Below are positions 25,402 to 34,697 of a stretch of DNA of 46,312 bases, one piece after another (the stretch's first letter is position 1; every line of letters starts with the position of its first letter). The notes below the pieces were generated by a model. It saw only the letters and a list, made by a program, of their open reading frames with translations. It was not told the origin of the DNA and searched no databases. The position numbers were made by a program, and so were the translations under genes. The DNA lies in assembly GCA_902587125.1 (NCBI GenBank), contig CACIJW010000010.1:1-46312 (forward strand). The letters are read 5' to 3'. The stretch comes from an uncultured Bacteroidota bacterium (GTDB taxonomy: Bacteria; Bacteroidota; Bacteroidia; Flavobacteriales; BACL11).

Positions 25402-27619
25402 AAAATTGTTTAGAAAACTATTTTTCATAATTCTATTTTTTTCTTTTGAAAAAGTCTCTAGTCAGGTTTTAATTGTTGCTGATATCAATGGAAAAAAAAT
25501 TGAATCTTGCGATATCTATTTTTACGAAAATGAGAATCTAGTTTTTTCATCTTTTACTGATTCAAATGGATTTTTAGATGTATCTAACTTACAAATGGAT
25601 AAAGAATATTTATGCATAGCTAAGCATATTGGTTATTTCATGCATGAAAAAAATGTTAAATTATCAGATACTAACTTCATTTACTTAAGAGAAAAAAATT
25701 ATGAATTGCAACAAGCAGTTGTTACTGGTCAAATTTTTGAAAGTGATATTTCACAATCATTTCATCGTATTAACTTGATAAATAAACACAAAATAGAAAG
25801 ATTAGCAGCTGTTAATTTAAGTGATGTTGTTAAGATGGATGCCTCTTTGAGTCTTAATAATGATAATATTTTAGGAAGTAGTTTGTCTATACAGGGTCTT
25901 TCAGGACAGAATATAAAAATTCTTATAGACAATGTTCCTGTCATAGGTAGATTAGGTGGTAACATTGATCTTGGACACATTAACTTATCTAATATCGAAA
26001 GAATTGAAATAGTTGAAGGCCCTTTATCAGTTAATTATGGAACTGACGCGTTAGCAGGAACAATTAATTTAATTAGTAGTAAAACCTTAACTCAAAATCA
26101 GAGCTTAAAGCTTTCTAGCTACTATGAATCAGTAGGAAAATATAATATCACTTCCAATTACAAGAAAAAGATAGGAATAAACAATTTTTCAATTTTAGTT
26201 GGAAGAAATTATTTCGACGGATGGTCTAAATCTGAAAAATTTACTTTTATCCCAAGAAAAAATATTGCCGATTCTTCGAGATATCAACAATGGAATCCAA
26301 AAGAACAATATTTTATAACCTTTAATGATTTTGTAAAGTTAGGTTCAGTGAATATGACAATAAAAAATAGTTTCTTTTTTGAGGAGATAACAAACAAAGG
26401 ATATCCAAGGCAACCATATTATATTAACGCATTTGATGATTTCTACAAAACTTGGAGAAATTCTACATCTTTAAATTTTGATATTTTAAATGATGATAAT
26501 AAATCAAATTTTTTAGTTTCATATGACACTTATAAAAGAAGAAAAAATACCTTTTTTGTTGATTTAACAACTCTTAATCAAAGAATAGTCAATGACCAGT
26601 CTATGCAAGATACTATTGGTTTCAGCAATTTTTTCAATAGAGCTTCTATAGCATCTAAAAAAAATAAAAACTTCAAATACGAAATAGGATATAATTTAAA
26701 CATGGAAGTTGCAAGTGGCAGAAGAATTACTGGAGGAGAAAAGAATTTAAGTGATTTCGCTTTTTTCTCTAATTTAGATATTAATGTCAAAGATTACTTA
26801 AGAATTAAGCCAGGAATTAGATATTCATATAATTCCAAATATGATGTGCCTCTGATACCATCTATTAATCTACTTTCAGAAATTAATGACGTTAAATTAA
26901 GACTTTCCTTAGCAAAAGGCTTTAGATCTCCAACATTAAAGGAGTTATATTTCGAGTTTGTTGATATCAATCATAATATTATAGGAAATCAAAATTTAGA
27001 ATCAGAAATATCTGATCATATTAGCTATGAAATGAGTAAAAATATAAATAACAATTCAGCAAATACAACCGTTTCAATTTTTACTTATTATAACGATATA
27101 AAAAACTTAATTACTCTAGCTGAAAATGGGAATTTATATACATATGTGAATATTGGTAGATATAAAACTAGAGGAGGATCCTTTAAATTAAACTTTAAAA
27201 AAGATTTACTAACAATTGATAACAAATTGAACATTAGTGGAATAAATAGTAGTGTAGATGCAAATGATACTTATTATTACTCTGTTGATAACAGTTCTTT
27301 TGTTACATTTTTCTCAGAAATGATTGATTCTGAAGTAGTTTTATCATTTTCCTTAAGAGGAAAGTCAAAATTTTTAACTCTAAATTCCGATGATGAAATT
27401 GTTGAAAACAAAAGAGATCCTTATCAGTTGCTTGATTTGAGTTTCTCAAAAAAATATTATGGAAATAAACTCAAAATTAATTTAGGTTTCAAAAACCTTT
27501 TAAATGTTACTGACGTTGGAATGTCTAATAATTCACAAGGATTTCATCAACAAAGTGAAAGTATGTCCATTTCATATGGCAGATCTTTTTTTGTTTCTCT
27601 TAACTACAGGGTTTTATGA
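25391..27619 (+). CDS. TonB-dependent outer-membrane receptor, probable heme receptor (HmuR-like)
   Basis: A TTG start at 25391 (an alternative TTG is 25406) gives 742 residues with a signal peptide. A short carboxypeptidase-like beta domain (about 25-110) is followed by the plug (about 120-232, with SIQGLSGQNIKILIDNVPV and ERIEIVEGPLSVNYGTDALAGTINLI) and a beta barrel to the C-terminal VSLNYRVL. The barrel has FRSP at 511-514, His528 and NQNL at 533-536, a close variant of the FRAP/His/NPNL signature of heme receptors. It sits between two HmuY genes and overlaps both, so uptake of heme or hemoprotein iron is the best reading. Confidence 0.88.
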   Translation: MLSKKLFRKLFFIILFFSFEKVSSQVLIVADINGKKIESCDIYFYENENLVFSSFTDSNGFLDVSNLQMDKEYLCIAKHIGYFMHEKNVKLSDTNFIYLREKNYELQQAVVTGQIFESDISQSFHRINLINKHKIERLAAVNLSDVVKMDASLSLNNDNILGSSLSIQGLSGQNIKILIDNVPVIGRLGGNIDLGHINLSNIERIEIVEGPLSVNYGTDALAGTINLISSKTLTQNQSLKLSSYYESVGKYNITSNYKKKIGINNFSILVGRNYFDGWSKSEKFTFIPRKNIADSSRYQQWNPKEQYFITFNDFVKLGSVNMTIKNSFFFEEITNKGYPRQPYYINAFDDFYKTWRNSTSLNFDILNDDNKSNFLVSYDTYKRRKNTFFVDLTTLNQRIVNDQSMQDTIGFSNFFNRASIASKKNKNFKYEIGYNLNMEVASGRRITGGEKNLSDFAFFSNLDINVKDYLRIKPGIRYSYNSKYDVPLIPSINLLSEINDVKLRLSLAKGFRSPTLKELYFEFVDINHNIIGNQNLESEISDHISYEMSKNINNNSANTTVSIFTYYNDIKNLITLAENGNLYTYVNIGRYKTRGGSFKLNFKKDLLTIDNKLNISGINSSVDANDTYYYSVDNSSFVTFFSEMIDSEVVLSFSLRGKSKFLTLNSDDEIVENKRDPYQLLDLSFSKKYYGNKLKINLGFKNLLNVTDVGMSNNSQGFHQQSESMSISYGRSFFVSLNYRVL

Positions 27620-28563
27620 AACGTATTATGTACATAATTCTAATTTTTACTGCTTGCGATCCAGGTGAGATTCCAATAAATCCACCTACTTCAGAGTTGT
27701 TCATTGAAACAATACCTTTAGAGCCTAATTATCAAAATCAAGTTTTTTACGATTTGAGTCAATCAAGTATTTCATCTATAAATATCAAATCCGAGTGGGA
27801 TATAGGCATTTTGCTAGATTCTAATTTTAAAATAATTTTAAATTCAGCTAACTTTTCCAAAGTATGGGTAACTGATTATAATTTTAATGACAGTGTTGAT
27901 ATTGCAAATGCCCAGTGGAGTTGGGATGCTCCGAGTGGAAATCATGATAGTTTAGCATTTCAATCAATTGACACATCAAAAGTATATATTCTTGATAGAG
28001 GACTAAATATAAACGGAAGTTCGATGGGAACATATAAAGTTCAATTTTTAGAACTTAACACCTCATTTTTTAGAATTAAGACTTCACAAATAGAGTTATT
28101 CAATGACACAATTTTGGATATCACCCTAGATCAAAATAAGTTGTTTACTCCATTTTCTTTTAGCTCATTAAAGGTTGTAAATATCTTACCAGAAATTAAT
28201 AAATGGGATTTATTATTTACCCAATACACAAGGCTATTTACAAATCCTCAGATAGAGTATCTAGTGACTGGTGTTTTAATTAATGATAAAACAACTCAAG
28301 TAGCTGTAGATACCATTAACGATTTTAATCAAATCAATTACTCGAGTTTATCTGACTATCAATTTTTATCCCAAAGAGATATAATTGGATATAATTGGAA
28401 AGAATTTAATTTTGAAACTAATCTTTACTCAGTAAAAGATAATATCAATTTTGTTATTAGAGACTTTGAAGGAAAATACTATAAAATGAGATTCATTGAC
28501 TTTTACAACAATCAAGGCCTTAAAGGATACCCAAAGTTCGAGTTGGAGGAATTAATTCCTTAG
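27616..28563 (+). CDS. HmuY-family lipoprotein
   Basis: The 315-residue product starts at an ATG overlapping the receptor stop (ATGA) and has a short lipoprotein signal (MKRIMYIILIFTAC, Cys14). HmuY features are SEWDIGILLDSNFKI, QWSWDAPSG, KWDLLFTQYTRLF, EYLVTGVLIND, IIGYNWKEF and FVIRDFEGKYYKMRFIDFYN near the end. It should be anchored to the outer membrane, where it would bind heme for the receptor encoded just upstream. The operon thus has two HmuY-type proteins with different export routes. No terminator is evident after it. Confidence 0.85.
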   Translation: MKRIMYIILIFTACDPGEIPINPPTSELFIETIPLEPNYQNQVFYDLSQSSISSINIKSEWDIGILLDSNFKIILNSANFSKVWVTDYNFNDSVDIANAQWSWDAPSGNHDSLAFQSIDTSKVYILDRGLNINGSSMGTYKVQFLELNTSFFRIKTSQIELFNDTILDITLDQNKLFTPFSFSSLKVVNILPEINKWDLLFTQYTRLFTNPQIEYLVTGVLINDKTTQVAVDTINDFNQINYSSLSDYQFLSQRDIIGYNWKEFNFETNLYSVKDNINFVIRDFEGKYYKMRFIDFYNNQGLKGYPKFELEELIP

Positions 28564-28634
28564 TAAATTATTCTTATTACTTAAATCTTTACCACCAATA
28601 ATCTTAGTGTCACTATCAAATACATTTATTTCTA

Positions 28635-28681
28635 TTTAGAATAAATAAAATATATTATAAATAGTTTAGAACTATTCTAAA
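28635..28681. promoter_or_regulatory. TTTAGAA half-sites and dyad before the porin gene, possible operator
   Basis: TTTAGAA-CTA-TTCTAAA at 28665-28681 is a perfect 7-bp dyad that ends 7 bases before a TAAATTTG -7 element, so a bound protein would cover the -33 region. Another TTTAGAA half-site lies at 28635-28641, exactly 30 bases upstream of the first half of the dyad. Positions 28634-28643 also form a perfect 10-bp inverted repeat with 28673-28682. The same TTTAGA-N5-TCTAAA layout occurs at 22809-22825. Confidence 0.5.
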
Positions 28682-28688
28682 TTAACCA

Positions 28689-28696
28689 TAAATTTG
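28689..28696 (+). promoter_or_regulatory. Candidate -7 element for the porin gene
   Basis: TAAATTTG matches TAnnTTTG, 14 bases before the ATG at 28711, directly downstream of the TTTAGAA dyad. Confidence 0.55.
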
Positions 28697-28710
28697 CTGT
28701 CAAAAACATA

Positions 28711-29685
28711 ATGAAAAAAATAATATACTTTCTAATCTTTACAATATCATTTCCTTCAATTTTAATGGCGCAAGGTGGAAAACCACATGTTAAAATATTT
28801 TCGAATTTTAACTACGATATTTCAAATAATAATTCTGATAATTACAAAGCATTCGAGATTAAGAGATCCTATCTTGGTTATTCATATAATTTTGATGAAA
28901 GCTTTTCAACTAAAGTAACTTTTAATGTTGGGAAAAATAGTGCTGGTAGTTCATACACTGCATTTCTAAAAATTGCTTCCTTAACATGGAAGGCTAATGA
29001 TAATACCACTTTAAATTTTGGTATGATTCCCACTAAAAATTTTAAGTTTATGGAAAATGCTTGGGGGAAAAGATATATATATAAATCATTACAAGAAGAA
29101 AATAAATGGGCTAATGACGAAGATTTAGGATTGACATTAGATTATAAATTAAGCGATAACCTTTCTTTAGACTTTCAAGTACTAAACGGGGAAGGTTATA
29201 AGAACTTACAAAGTGCAGATGGATTAATGAGAAGTGGAGCAGGATTAATTTATAAGCAAGGAAATTACTCATTAAGAGCTTCAACTGATTATTTTCCATC
29301 TGAATTTGATTCATTGTATGATCAAGTGATTACTACACTTGCTGGTGTTATGAAAATGAATTCGGTAACTATTGGTGGTGAATATAATATAATGGACAAT
29401 ACAGGCAATATCTTAGATAACACTAAAATTGGTATTTCAATTTATGGAAATTATAAAATAGATGATAACTTATCTCTTTTCGGTAGATATGATAAAATAA
29501 CATCTGAGGACGCCGAAGAAAATAAGTGGGATAGATCTAATGATGGTAGACTAACTATTGTTGGTGTAGAAAGAAAAATGAATAAGGGTGTCACACTTTC
29601 ATTAAACGTGCAAACATCGAAAGATGGTCAAAGAAATTCAGAAGAGTCAAGTATATTTTACTTGAACATTGAATGTAAATTTTAA
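28711..29685 (+). CDS. Outer-membrane porin-like beta barrel
   Basis: The 324-residue product has a signal peptide (MKKIIYFLIFTISFPSILMA) and a chain of amphipathic beta strands ending in FYLNIECKF, the terminal-Phe pattern of outer-membrane barrels. FEIKRSYLGYSYNFDESFSTKVTFNV and LNFGMIPTKNFKF are like those in phosphate-selective-porin-type (OprO/P) barrels of Bacteroidetes. The substrate is not known. It has its own promoter behind a dyad operator and follows the heme operon, so regulated expression is likely. The DCC protein gene begins about 40 bases downstream. Confidence 0.8.
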   Translation: MKKIIYFLIFTISFPSILMAQGGKPHVKIFSNFNYDISNNNSDNYKAFEIKRSYLGYSYNFDESFSTKVTFNVGKNSAGSSYTAFLKIASLTWKANDNTTLNFGMIPTKNFKFMENAWGKRYIYKSLQEENKWANDEDLGLTLDYKLSDNLSLDFQVLNGEGYKNLQSADGLMRSGAGLIYKQGNYSLRASTDYFPSEFDSLYDQVITTLAGVMKMNSVTIGGEYNIMDNTGNILDNTKIGISIYGNYKIDDNLSLFGRYDKITSEDAEENKWDRSNDGRLTIVGVERKMNKGVTLSLNVQTSKDGQRNSEESSIFYLNIECKF

Positions 29686-29727
29686 TTTTTATTCAAATTT
29701 GAAATAGCAAGTAATGTTACACATGTT

Positions 29728-30141
29728 TTGCTTAATTTTAGAAATAAATATTTCACATTGATTGGTGACTCAGTAATTATTTTTGACGAAGATTGTCTTC
29801 TTTGTAATCAATTTGTTCAAATTGTGTCACTCATTGATAAAAAAGATAATATTTACTTTACAAAACTATCTGGAAAAACAGCAAATGTTATACTAAAAAA
29901 TAATAAAAATCTAGTAGATATTGACTCAATCATTTTTTATTTTAATGGCAATACTTATATAAAATCTGATGCAGTAATCCGTATTTCAAAGAGTTTAGGT
30001 TTCCCTTATAATTTGATGTCTATTTTTAAGATTATCCCAAGAAGCATTAGGGACATTTTTTATGATTTTGTTGCAAGAAATAGATATAAGTTTTTTGGAA
30101 AAGCAAATAAGTGCTTAATTTCAAAAAATATTATCGAATAA
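29728..30141 (+). CDS. DCC family (DUF393) thiol-disulfide oxidoreductase-like protein
   Basis: Residues 14-26 (DSVIIFDEDCLLC) carry the family's DxxCxxC motif as DEDCLLCN. The C-terminal RNRYKFFGKANKC also fits DUF393. Members are predicted redox proteins of thioredoxin-like fold with unknown partners. No in-frame ATG precedes the motif. The frame opens at a TTG (29728), and a second TTG at 29758 would give a start just four residues before DSVII. It converges with valS, whose stop is about 15 bases away. Confidence 0.82.
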   Translation: MLNFRNKYFTLIGDSVIIFDEDCLLCNQFVQIVSLIDKKDNIYFTKLSGKTANVILKNNKNLVDIDSIIFYFNGNTYIKSDAVIRISKSLGFPYNLMSIFKIIPRSIRDIFYDFVARNRYKFFGKANKCLISKNIIE

Positions 30142-30155
30142 AATTAGCCTAAAAA

Positions 30156-32759
30156 TTAAATATTTTTTAATCTGTTTTCTAAAATTTTAATTTTCTCCAT
30201 TGTATCATTTTCCTTTTTTCTTTCCATCTCTATAACTTTTACGGGGGCATTAGATACAAATTTATTATTGTCAAGCTTTTTCTTAATGGAAATCAAAAAT
30301 TTGTTTAGGTGATCTAGTTCTTTCATAATTTTAATTTTTTCACCCTCAATGTCAATGTTACCACCATATGGGATATAAAATTCATTAGAATCGCATATAA
30401 ACGAAAAATATTTTTCATCTTTTGTATTAGAAAAATTAATTGACTTTAAGTTACTTAGCTTTTTTACTACTTCCTCATCAAATGAAATTTTTTTGGCTGA
30501 AAATAAATCTAACTTGTTAGAGCTGGGTATATTATTTTTTGAACGAATATTTCTAATTGAAGTTACAATATTCATTGAAATGGAAAAGTTTAAATCGAGA
30601 TTCAAATCAAATTCTTTTAGATCAGGCCAATTTGAAATTATTAAGTCATTTTCATTATTATCCTTCAAATCATTCCATATTTCTTCACTAATAAATGGCA
30701 TAAAGGGGTGAATAAGTTTTAGAAGGGTTTTAAGGAAATATTTAGTTTTTTCATATGTTTCTTTGTCAAGAGCCTCTCCAAAAGAAGGTTTAATTATTTC
30801 AAGGTACCATGAGCAAAAATCATCCCAAATAAGTTTATATGTTATCATTAATGATTCAGAGATTCTGTATTGATCAAATGATTTATTAATCTGTTCTAAC
30901 TTTAGATTAATTCTATTTTCAAACCATAAAACAGCAGATTTACAGTGAGATTTTTGATTTATTTTTTGGTCAATATTTAATGATTTAATTAATCTGTAAG
31001 AATTCCAAATTTTATTTGCAAAGTTTCTTCCTTGTTCACATAGTGACTCATCAAAAGGTAAGTCATTTCCTGCAGGTGAGCACAAAAGCATTCCAACTCT
31101 AACACCATCAGCACTATATTTTTCAATTAATTCGATAGGATCAGGTGAGTTACCTAATGATTTGCTCATTTTTCTTCCTATTTTATCTCTTACTATGCCA
31201 GTTAGATAAACATTTTTAAAAGGGGGTTGGTCACAATACTCATATCCAGAAATAATCATTCTGGCTACCCAAAAAAATAAAATTTCAGGTGCAGTAACTA
31301 AATCATTAGTAGGATAGTAGTATTTGAACTCAGCATTCTCAGGCTTATTTATTCCATCAAAAACTGAAATTGGCCAAATCCATGATGAAAACCATGTATC
31401 TAATACATCCTCATCTTGATGGATTTCTTCAAATTTCATACTTGGATTGATCTCTTTTATCTTCTTGTAAGCATCTTTATCTGATTTTGCAACAACATAA
31501 TTATTTCCATCGTAATAATAAACAGGTATTCTATGACCCCACCAAAGTTGTCTAGAAAGACACCAGTCCTTAATATTGCTCATCCAGTGCTTGTAAGTAT
31601 TGATAAATTTTTTAGGATGAAACTTTATATTTCCATTTATAACATTGTCTAAAGCAGGTTTTGAAATTTTATCCATTTTCAAAAACCATTGCATAGATAA
31701 TTTAGGTTCAATTATCGAATTAGTTCTTTCAGAAAAACCAACCTTGTTTTTATGATTTTCAATTTTAACTAAATGATTATCCTGTTTTAGCTCTTGCACA
31801 ATTAATTCTCTTGCTTTAAATCTATCTATTCCTACAAATAATTTTGCTTTTTTATTTAGTGTACCATCATTATTTAGTATGTCTATTGTTTCTAGCTTAT
31901 GTCTATATCCAATCTCATAATCATTGATGTTATGTGCAGGTGTGATCTTTAAAGCTCCTGTTCCAAATTCCATATCTACATATTCATCAGAAATGATTGG
32001 TATTTTTCTATTAATTAATGGAACATACACATTTTTACCAACAAGACTGCTGTATCTTTTGTCCTTTGGATTTACACAAATTGCTGTGTCTCCTAGTATC
32101 GTTTCCGGTCGTGTGGTAGCTATAATTATTTTTTCATTTTCATTCTCAATTTGATATGAAATATGAAAAAGTTTAGAATCAATTTCTTTGTATAAAACTT
32201 CTTCATCTGAAACTGCAGTTTGTGCCTCAGAATCCCAATTTACCATTCTGACTCCCTTATAAATTAGCCCCTTTTCATGCAAATCAATAAATACTTTTTT
32301 TACTGATTGACTTAAATCATGGTCCATGGTGAACTTAGTTCTCTCCCAATCGCATGATGCTCCGAGTTTTTTAAGTTGTTCTAGTATTATTCCTCCGTGA
32401 TGTTCTTTCCATTTCCAGGCATACTCTAAAAACTCTTCTCTACTCAGGTCTTCTTTTCTAATTCCTTTGTCTGATAAACTTTTAACAACTTTTGCTTCTG
32501 TAGCAATTGATGCATGGTCAGTACCAGGGACCCAGCATGCATTATAACCTTGCATCCTTGCTCTCCTAACTAATATGTCTTGAATGGTGTTATTTAACAT
32601 ATGTCCCATATGCAAAATTCCTGTTACATTTGGTGGCGGAATTACTATGGTGTATGGCTTTTTGTCATCTGGTTGTGATGCAAAGTATCGCTTTTTAAGC
32701 CAGTAGTCGTACCATTTTTTTTCGGTTTCAGAGGGATTATATGTTTTCGATACTTTCAT
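30156..32759 (-). CDS. valS: Valine--tRNA ligase
   Basis: The 867-residue product is a class I aminoacyl-tRNA synthetase that charges tRNA-Val. It has PPPNVTGILHMGH with the HIGH motif at 50-53, the editing domain (TTRPETILGDTA, about 215), WCLSRQLWWGHRIPV, and KMSKS at 530-534 in KIGRKMSKSLGNSPDP. The C-terminus ends in a short coiled coil rich in Lys and Glu, typical of ValRS. Length fits Bacteroidetes ValRS. It diverges from the DUF1573 gene across a 130-base AT-rich gap. No TAnnTTTG match was found on its strand. Confidence 0.98.
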   Translation of the reverse strand: MKVSKTYNPSETEKKWYDYWLKKRYFASQPDDKKPYTIVIPPPNVTGILHMGHMLNNTIQDILVRRARMQGYNACWVPGTDHASIATEAKVVKSLSDKGIRKEDLSREEFLEYAWKWKEHHGGIILEQLKKLGASCDWERTKFTMDHDLSQSVKKVFIDLHEKGLIYKGVRMVNWDSEAQTAVSDEEVLYKEIDSKLFHISYQIENENEKIIIATTRPETILGDTAICVNPKDKRYSSLVGKNVYVPLINRKIPIISDEYVDMEFGTGALKITPAHNINDYEIGYRHKLETIDILNNDGTLNKKAKLFVGIDRFKARELIVQELKQDNHLVKIENHKNKVGFSERTNSIIEPKLSMQWFLKMDKISKPALDNVINGNIKFHPKKFINTYKHWMSNIKDWCLSRQLWWGHRIPVYYYDGNNYVVAKSDKDAYKKIKEINPSMKFEEIHQDEDVLDTWFSSWIWPISVFDGINKPENAEFKYYYPTNDLVTAPEILFFWVARMIISGYEYCDQPPFKNVYLTGIVRDKIGRKMSKSLGNSPDPIELIEKYSADGVRVGMLLCSPAGNDLPFDESLCEQGRNFANKIWNSYRLIKSLNIDQKINQKSHCKSAVLWFENRINLKLEQINKSFDQYRISESLMITYKLIWDDFCSWYLEIIKPSFGEALDKETYEKTKYFLKTLLKLIHPFMPFISEEIWNDLKDNNENDLIISNWPDLKEFDLNLDLNFSISMNIVTSIRNIRSKNNIPSSNKLDLFSAKKISFDEEVVKKLSNLKSINFSNTKDEKYFSFICDSNEFYIPYGGNIDIEGEKIKIMKELDHLNKFLISIKKKLDNNKFVSNAPVKVIEMERKKENDTMEKIKILENRLKNI

Positions 32760-32861
32760 TTTTGCTAAATTAAAATAATGGAGACAATTTTTATGTTTAA
32801 CGATAACTTATTTTACGATTAAAAAATAAGAGAAAAATATTTTTACCAAAAAATAAATTAC

Positions 32862-32869
32862 TAATTTTG
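32862..32869 (+). promoter_or_regulatory. Candidate -7 element for the DUF1573 gene
   Basis: TAATTTTG matches TAnnTTTG, 20 bases before the ATG at 32890. No TTG at -33. Confidence 0.45.
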
Positions 32870-32889
32870 ACGTTATAAAAACAAAAAAA

Positions 32890-33360
32890 ATGAGAGTAAC
32901 TGCATTAATTTTATCTTTTCTTATTTCATTTTCTTCATTCTCACAAAGTGATGTAGTTAGTGTTAAAGAAAAAAACAATCAAGTAAGTACATCAAATGCA
33001 ACAATTGACTTTGAGTCGAAAGTCGTTGATTATGGTACAATCGCTCATGGCTCTGATGGAAATAGGGAATTTATATTTACGAACAATGGAAGTGAACCCT
33101 TGATTATAAAAAATGCAAGAGCTTCATGTGGTTGCACTGTACCTGATTGGCCAAAAGAGCCTATAATGCCTGGTACAACAGAAAAGATTAAAGTTAACTA
33201 TGCTACCAATAGGGTTGGAAAGTTTACAAAAAATATTACTCTAACAACAAATGTTGACAAGAAGCCAGTGATTCTAACAATTAAAGGAGAGGTTAGTCCA
33301 CCTCCAAACAAAGAAAAGACTGTGCCTACAAAAAATACCGAAGGATCTCCTAGAGAATAA
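32890..33360 (+). CDS. Exported DUF1573 protein
   Basis: The 156-residue product has a signal peptide (MRVTALILSFLISFSSFS) and one DUF1573 domain, an Ig-like (HYDIN/ASPM type) fold: DYGTIAHGSDGNREFIFTNN, ASCGCTVPDWPKEPIMPGT, and VGKFTKNITLTTNV. The Cys-Gly-Cys pair is the family's hallmark. The last 20 residues are Pro/Lys-rich and probably disordered. It is expected in the periplasm or cell envelope; its role is not known. The aminotransferase gene follows after 4 bases, so the two may be cotranscribed. Confidence 0.88.
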   Translation: MRVTALILSFLISFSSFSQSDVVSVKEKNNQVSTSNATIDFESKVVDYGTIAHGSDGNREFIFTNNGSEPLIIKNARASCGCTVPDWPKEPIMPGTTEKIKVNYATNRVGKFTKNITLTTNVDKKPVILTIKGEVSPPPNKEKTVPTKNTEGSPRE

Positions 33361-33364
33361 TTTA

Positions 33365-34561
33365 ATGACCAGTATTTCAAAAAAGGGCTTAGCCATGCCT
33401 GAGTCTCCAATTAGAAAACTTGTACCTTTTGCAGAGAAAGCAAAGGAAAACGGTATAAATGTATTTCATCTAAACATTGGTCAGCCTGATATTAATTCAC
33501 CAGAAGTAGCACTAGAGGCAATTAATAACTATAACAAAAAAGTAGTTGAGTATAGTCATTCAGCTGGATTTGAAAGTTATAGAAAGCGACTCGTTAAATA
33601 TTACGAATCAAAAAATATTTTATTATCACATGAAGATTTATTAATCACTACAGGAGGTTCTGAAGCTTTATTTTTTGCAATGAGTTCTTGCTTAGATATA
33701 CACGAAGAAGTTATAATTCCAGAACCCTTTTATGCTAATTACAACGGATTTGCTAAATCCGCAAATGTCAAAGTTAGACCAATTAGTACTTCAATAAAAA
33801 ACGGATTTAAATTACCTCCAGTTAAAGAGTTCGAAAAATTAATTAATACTAGAACAAAAGCTATTTTAATATGTAATCCAGGAAATCCTACTGGATATTT
33901 GTATAGCGAGGAAGAGTTAAATAAACTCAAAGAAATTGTGGTGAAACACAATCTTTTTTTAATTGCCGATGAAGTTTATAGAGAATTTGCGTATGATGGA
34001 TTAATGCATACTTCAATACTAAATATTGAAGGATTGGAAAATAATGCAATTGTTATTGATTCAACATCGAAAAGATACAGTATGTGTGGCATTAGAATTG
34101 GTTGTTTGATTTCTAGAAACGCGCATGTAATTTCAACATCTTTAAAGTTTGCTCAAGCTAGGTTGTCTCCACCTACTTTTGGTCAGATTGCTGCACAAGC
34201 AGCTTTAAAAACACCAAAAGAATATTTTGATAAAGTAATTGCTGAATATGTTTCAAGAAGAGATTTGCTTGTTAGAAAAATGAATGAAATAGAGGGTGTT
34301 ATTTGTCCAAAACCTAGTGGTGCGTTTTACGCAATTGCTGAGCTGCCTGTTGATGATGCAGAAAATTTTTGTCAGTGGATGCTAGAAAAGTTCAGTCATG
34401 AGGGTATTACTGTGATGCTTGCTCCCGCTGCAGGCTTTTATTCTAATCAAGTTATTGGTAAAAGGCAAGTAAGGATAGCATACGTTTTAAATCATGACTT
34501 GCTTAGCAAAGCAGTCGATTGCATCAAACACGCGCTTCAAATTTATCCAAATAAATTGTAG
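33365..34561 (+). CDS. PLP-dependent class I/II aminotransferase (aspartate aminotransferase-like)
   Basis: This 398-residue fold-type I aminotransferase has TTGGSEALFFA (95-105), NPGNPTGYLYS (171-181), DEVYREFAYDG (202-212) and the PLP lysine in DSTSKRYSMCGIRIG (Lys236). The SKRYS-CG-RIG form is common in Bacteroidetes proteins annotated as aspartate aminotransferase. The amino donor is not settled by sequence. It begins 4 bases after the DUF1573 stop. Its stop lies one base from the end of the converging tiny membrane ORF at 34563. Confidence 0.9.
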   Translation: MTSISKKGLAMPESPIRKLVPFAEKAKENGINVFHLNIGQPDINSPEVALEAINNYNKKVVEYSHSAGFESYRKRLVKYYESKNILLSHEDLLITTGGSEALFFAMSSCLDIHEEVIIPEPFYANYNGFAKSANVKVRPISTSIKNGFKLPPVKEFEKLINTRTKAILICNPGNPTGYLYSEEELNKLKEIVVKHNLFLIADEVYREFAYDGLMHTSILNIEGLENNAIVIDSTSKRYSMCGIRIGCLISRNAHVISTSLKFAQARLSPPTFGQIAAQAALKTPKEYFDKVIAEYVSRRDLLVRKMNEIEGVICPKPSGAFYAIAELPVDDAENFCQWMLEKFSHEGITVMLAPAAGFYSNQVIGKRQVRIAYVLNHDLLSKAVDCIKHALQIYPNKL

Positions 34562-34562
34562 T

Positions 34563-34697
34563 CTATTTTTCTAGCTCTGGGTCTTTAGTCTGATCGTTCT
34601 CTTGAGATTTATGACCCCAATTAATCATGTAAATTAGTCCCCATATATACATGCTGAAAATGACAAATCCAATAATAAACATTGAGGTATTCATCAT
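34563..34697 (-). CDS. Tiny single-TM membrane protein
   Basis: A minus-strand frame from an ATG at 34697 (or the next ATG at 34694) reads MMNTSMFIIGFVIFSMYIWG and continues to 44 residues. One hydrophobic helix (about 6-26) is followed by a charged tail NWGHKSQENDQTKDP. Its start overlaps the TGA of the upstream small gene (ATGATGA), which suggests translational coupling. Too short for most gene finders, but topology and coupling argue that it is real. No family recognised. Confidence 0.6.
   Translation of the reverse strand: MMNTSMFIIGFVIFSMYIWGLIYMINWGHKSQENDQTKDPELEK

Noticed and set aside
28711..29685. Heme or siderophore receptor as the identity of the barrel after the HmuY operon
   Set aside because: No TonB plug domain is present and the size fits a simple porin.
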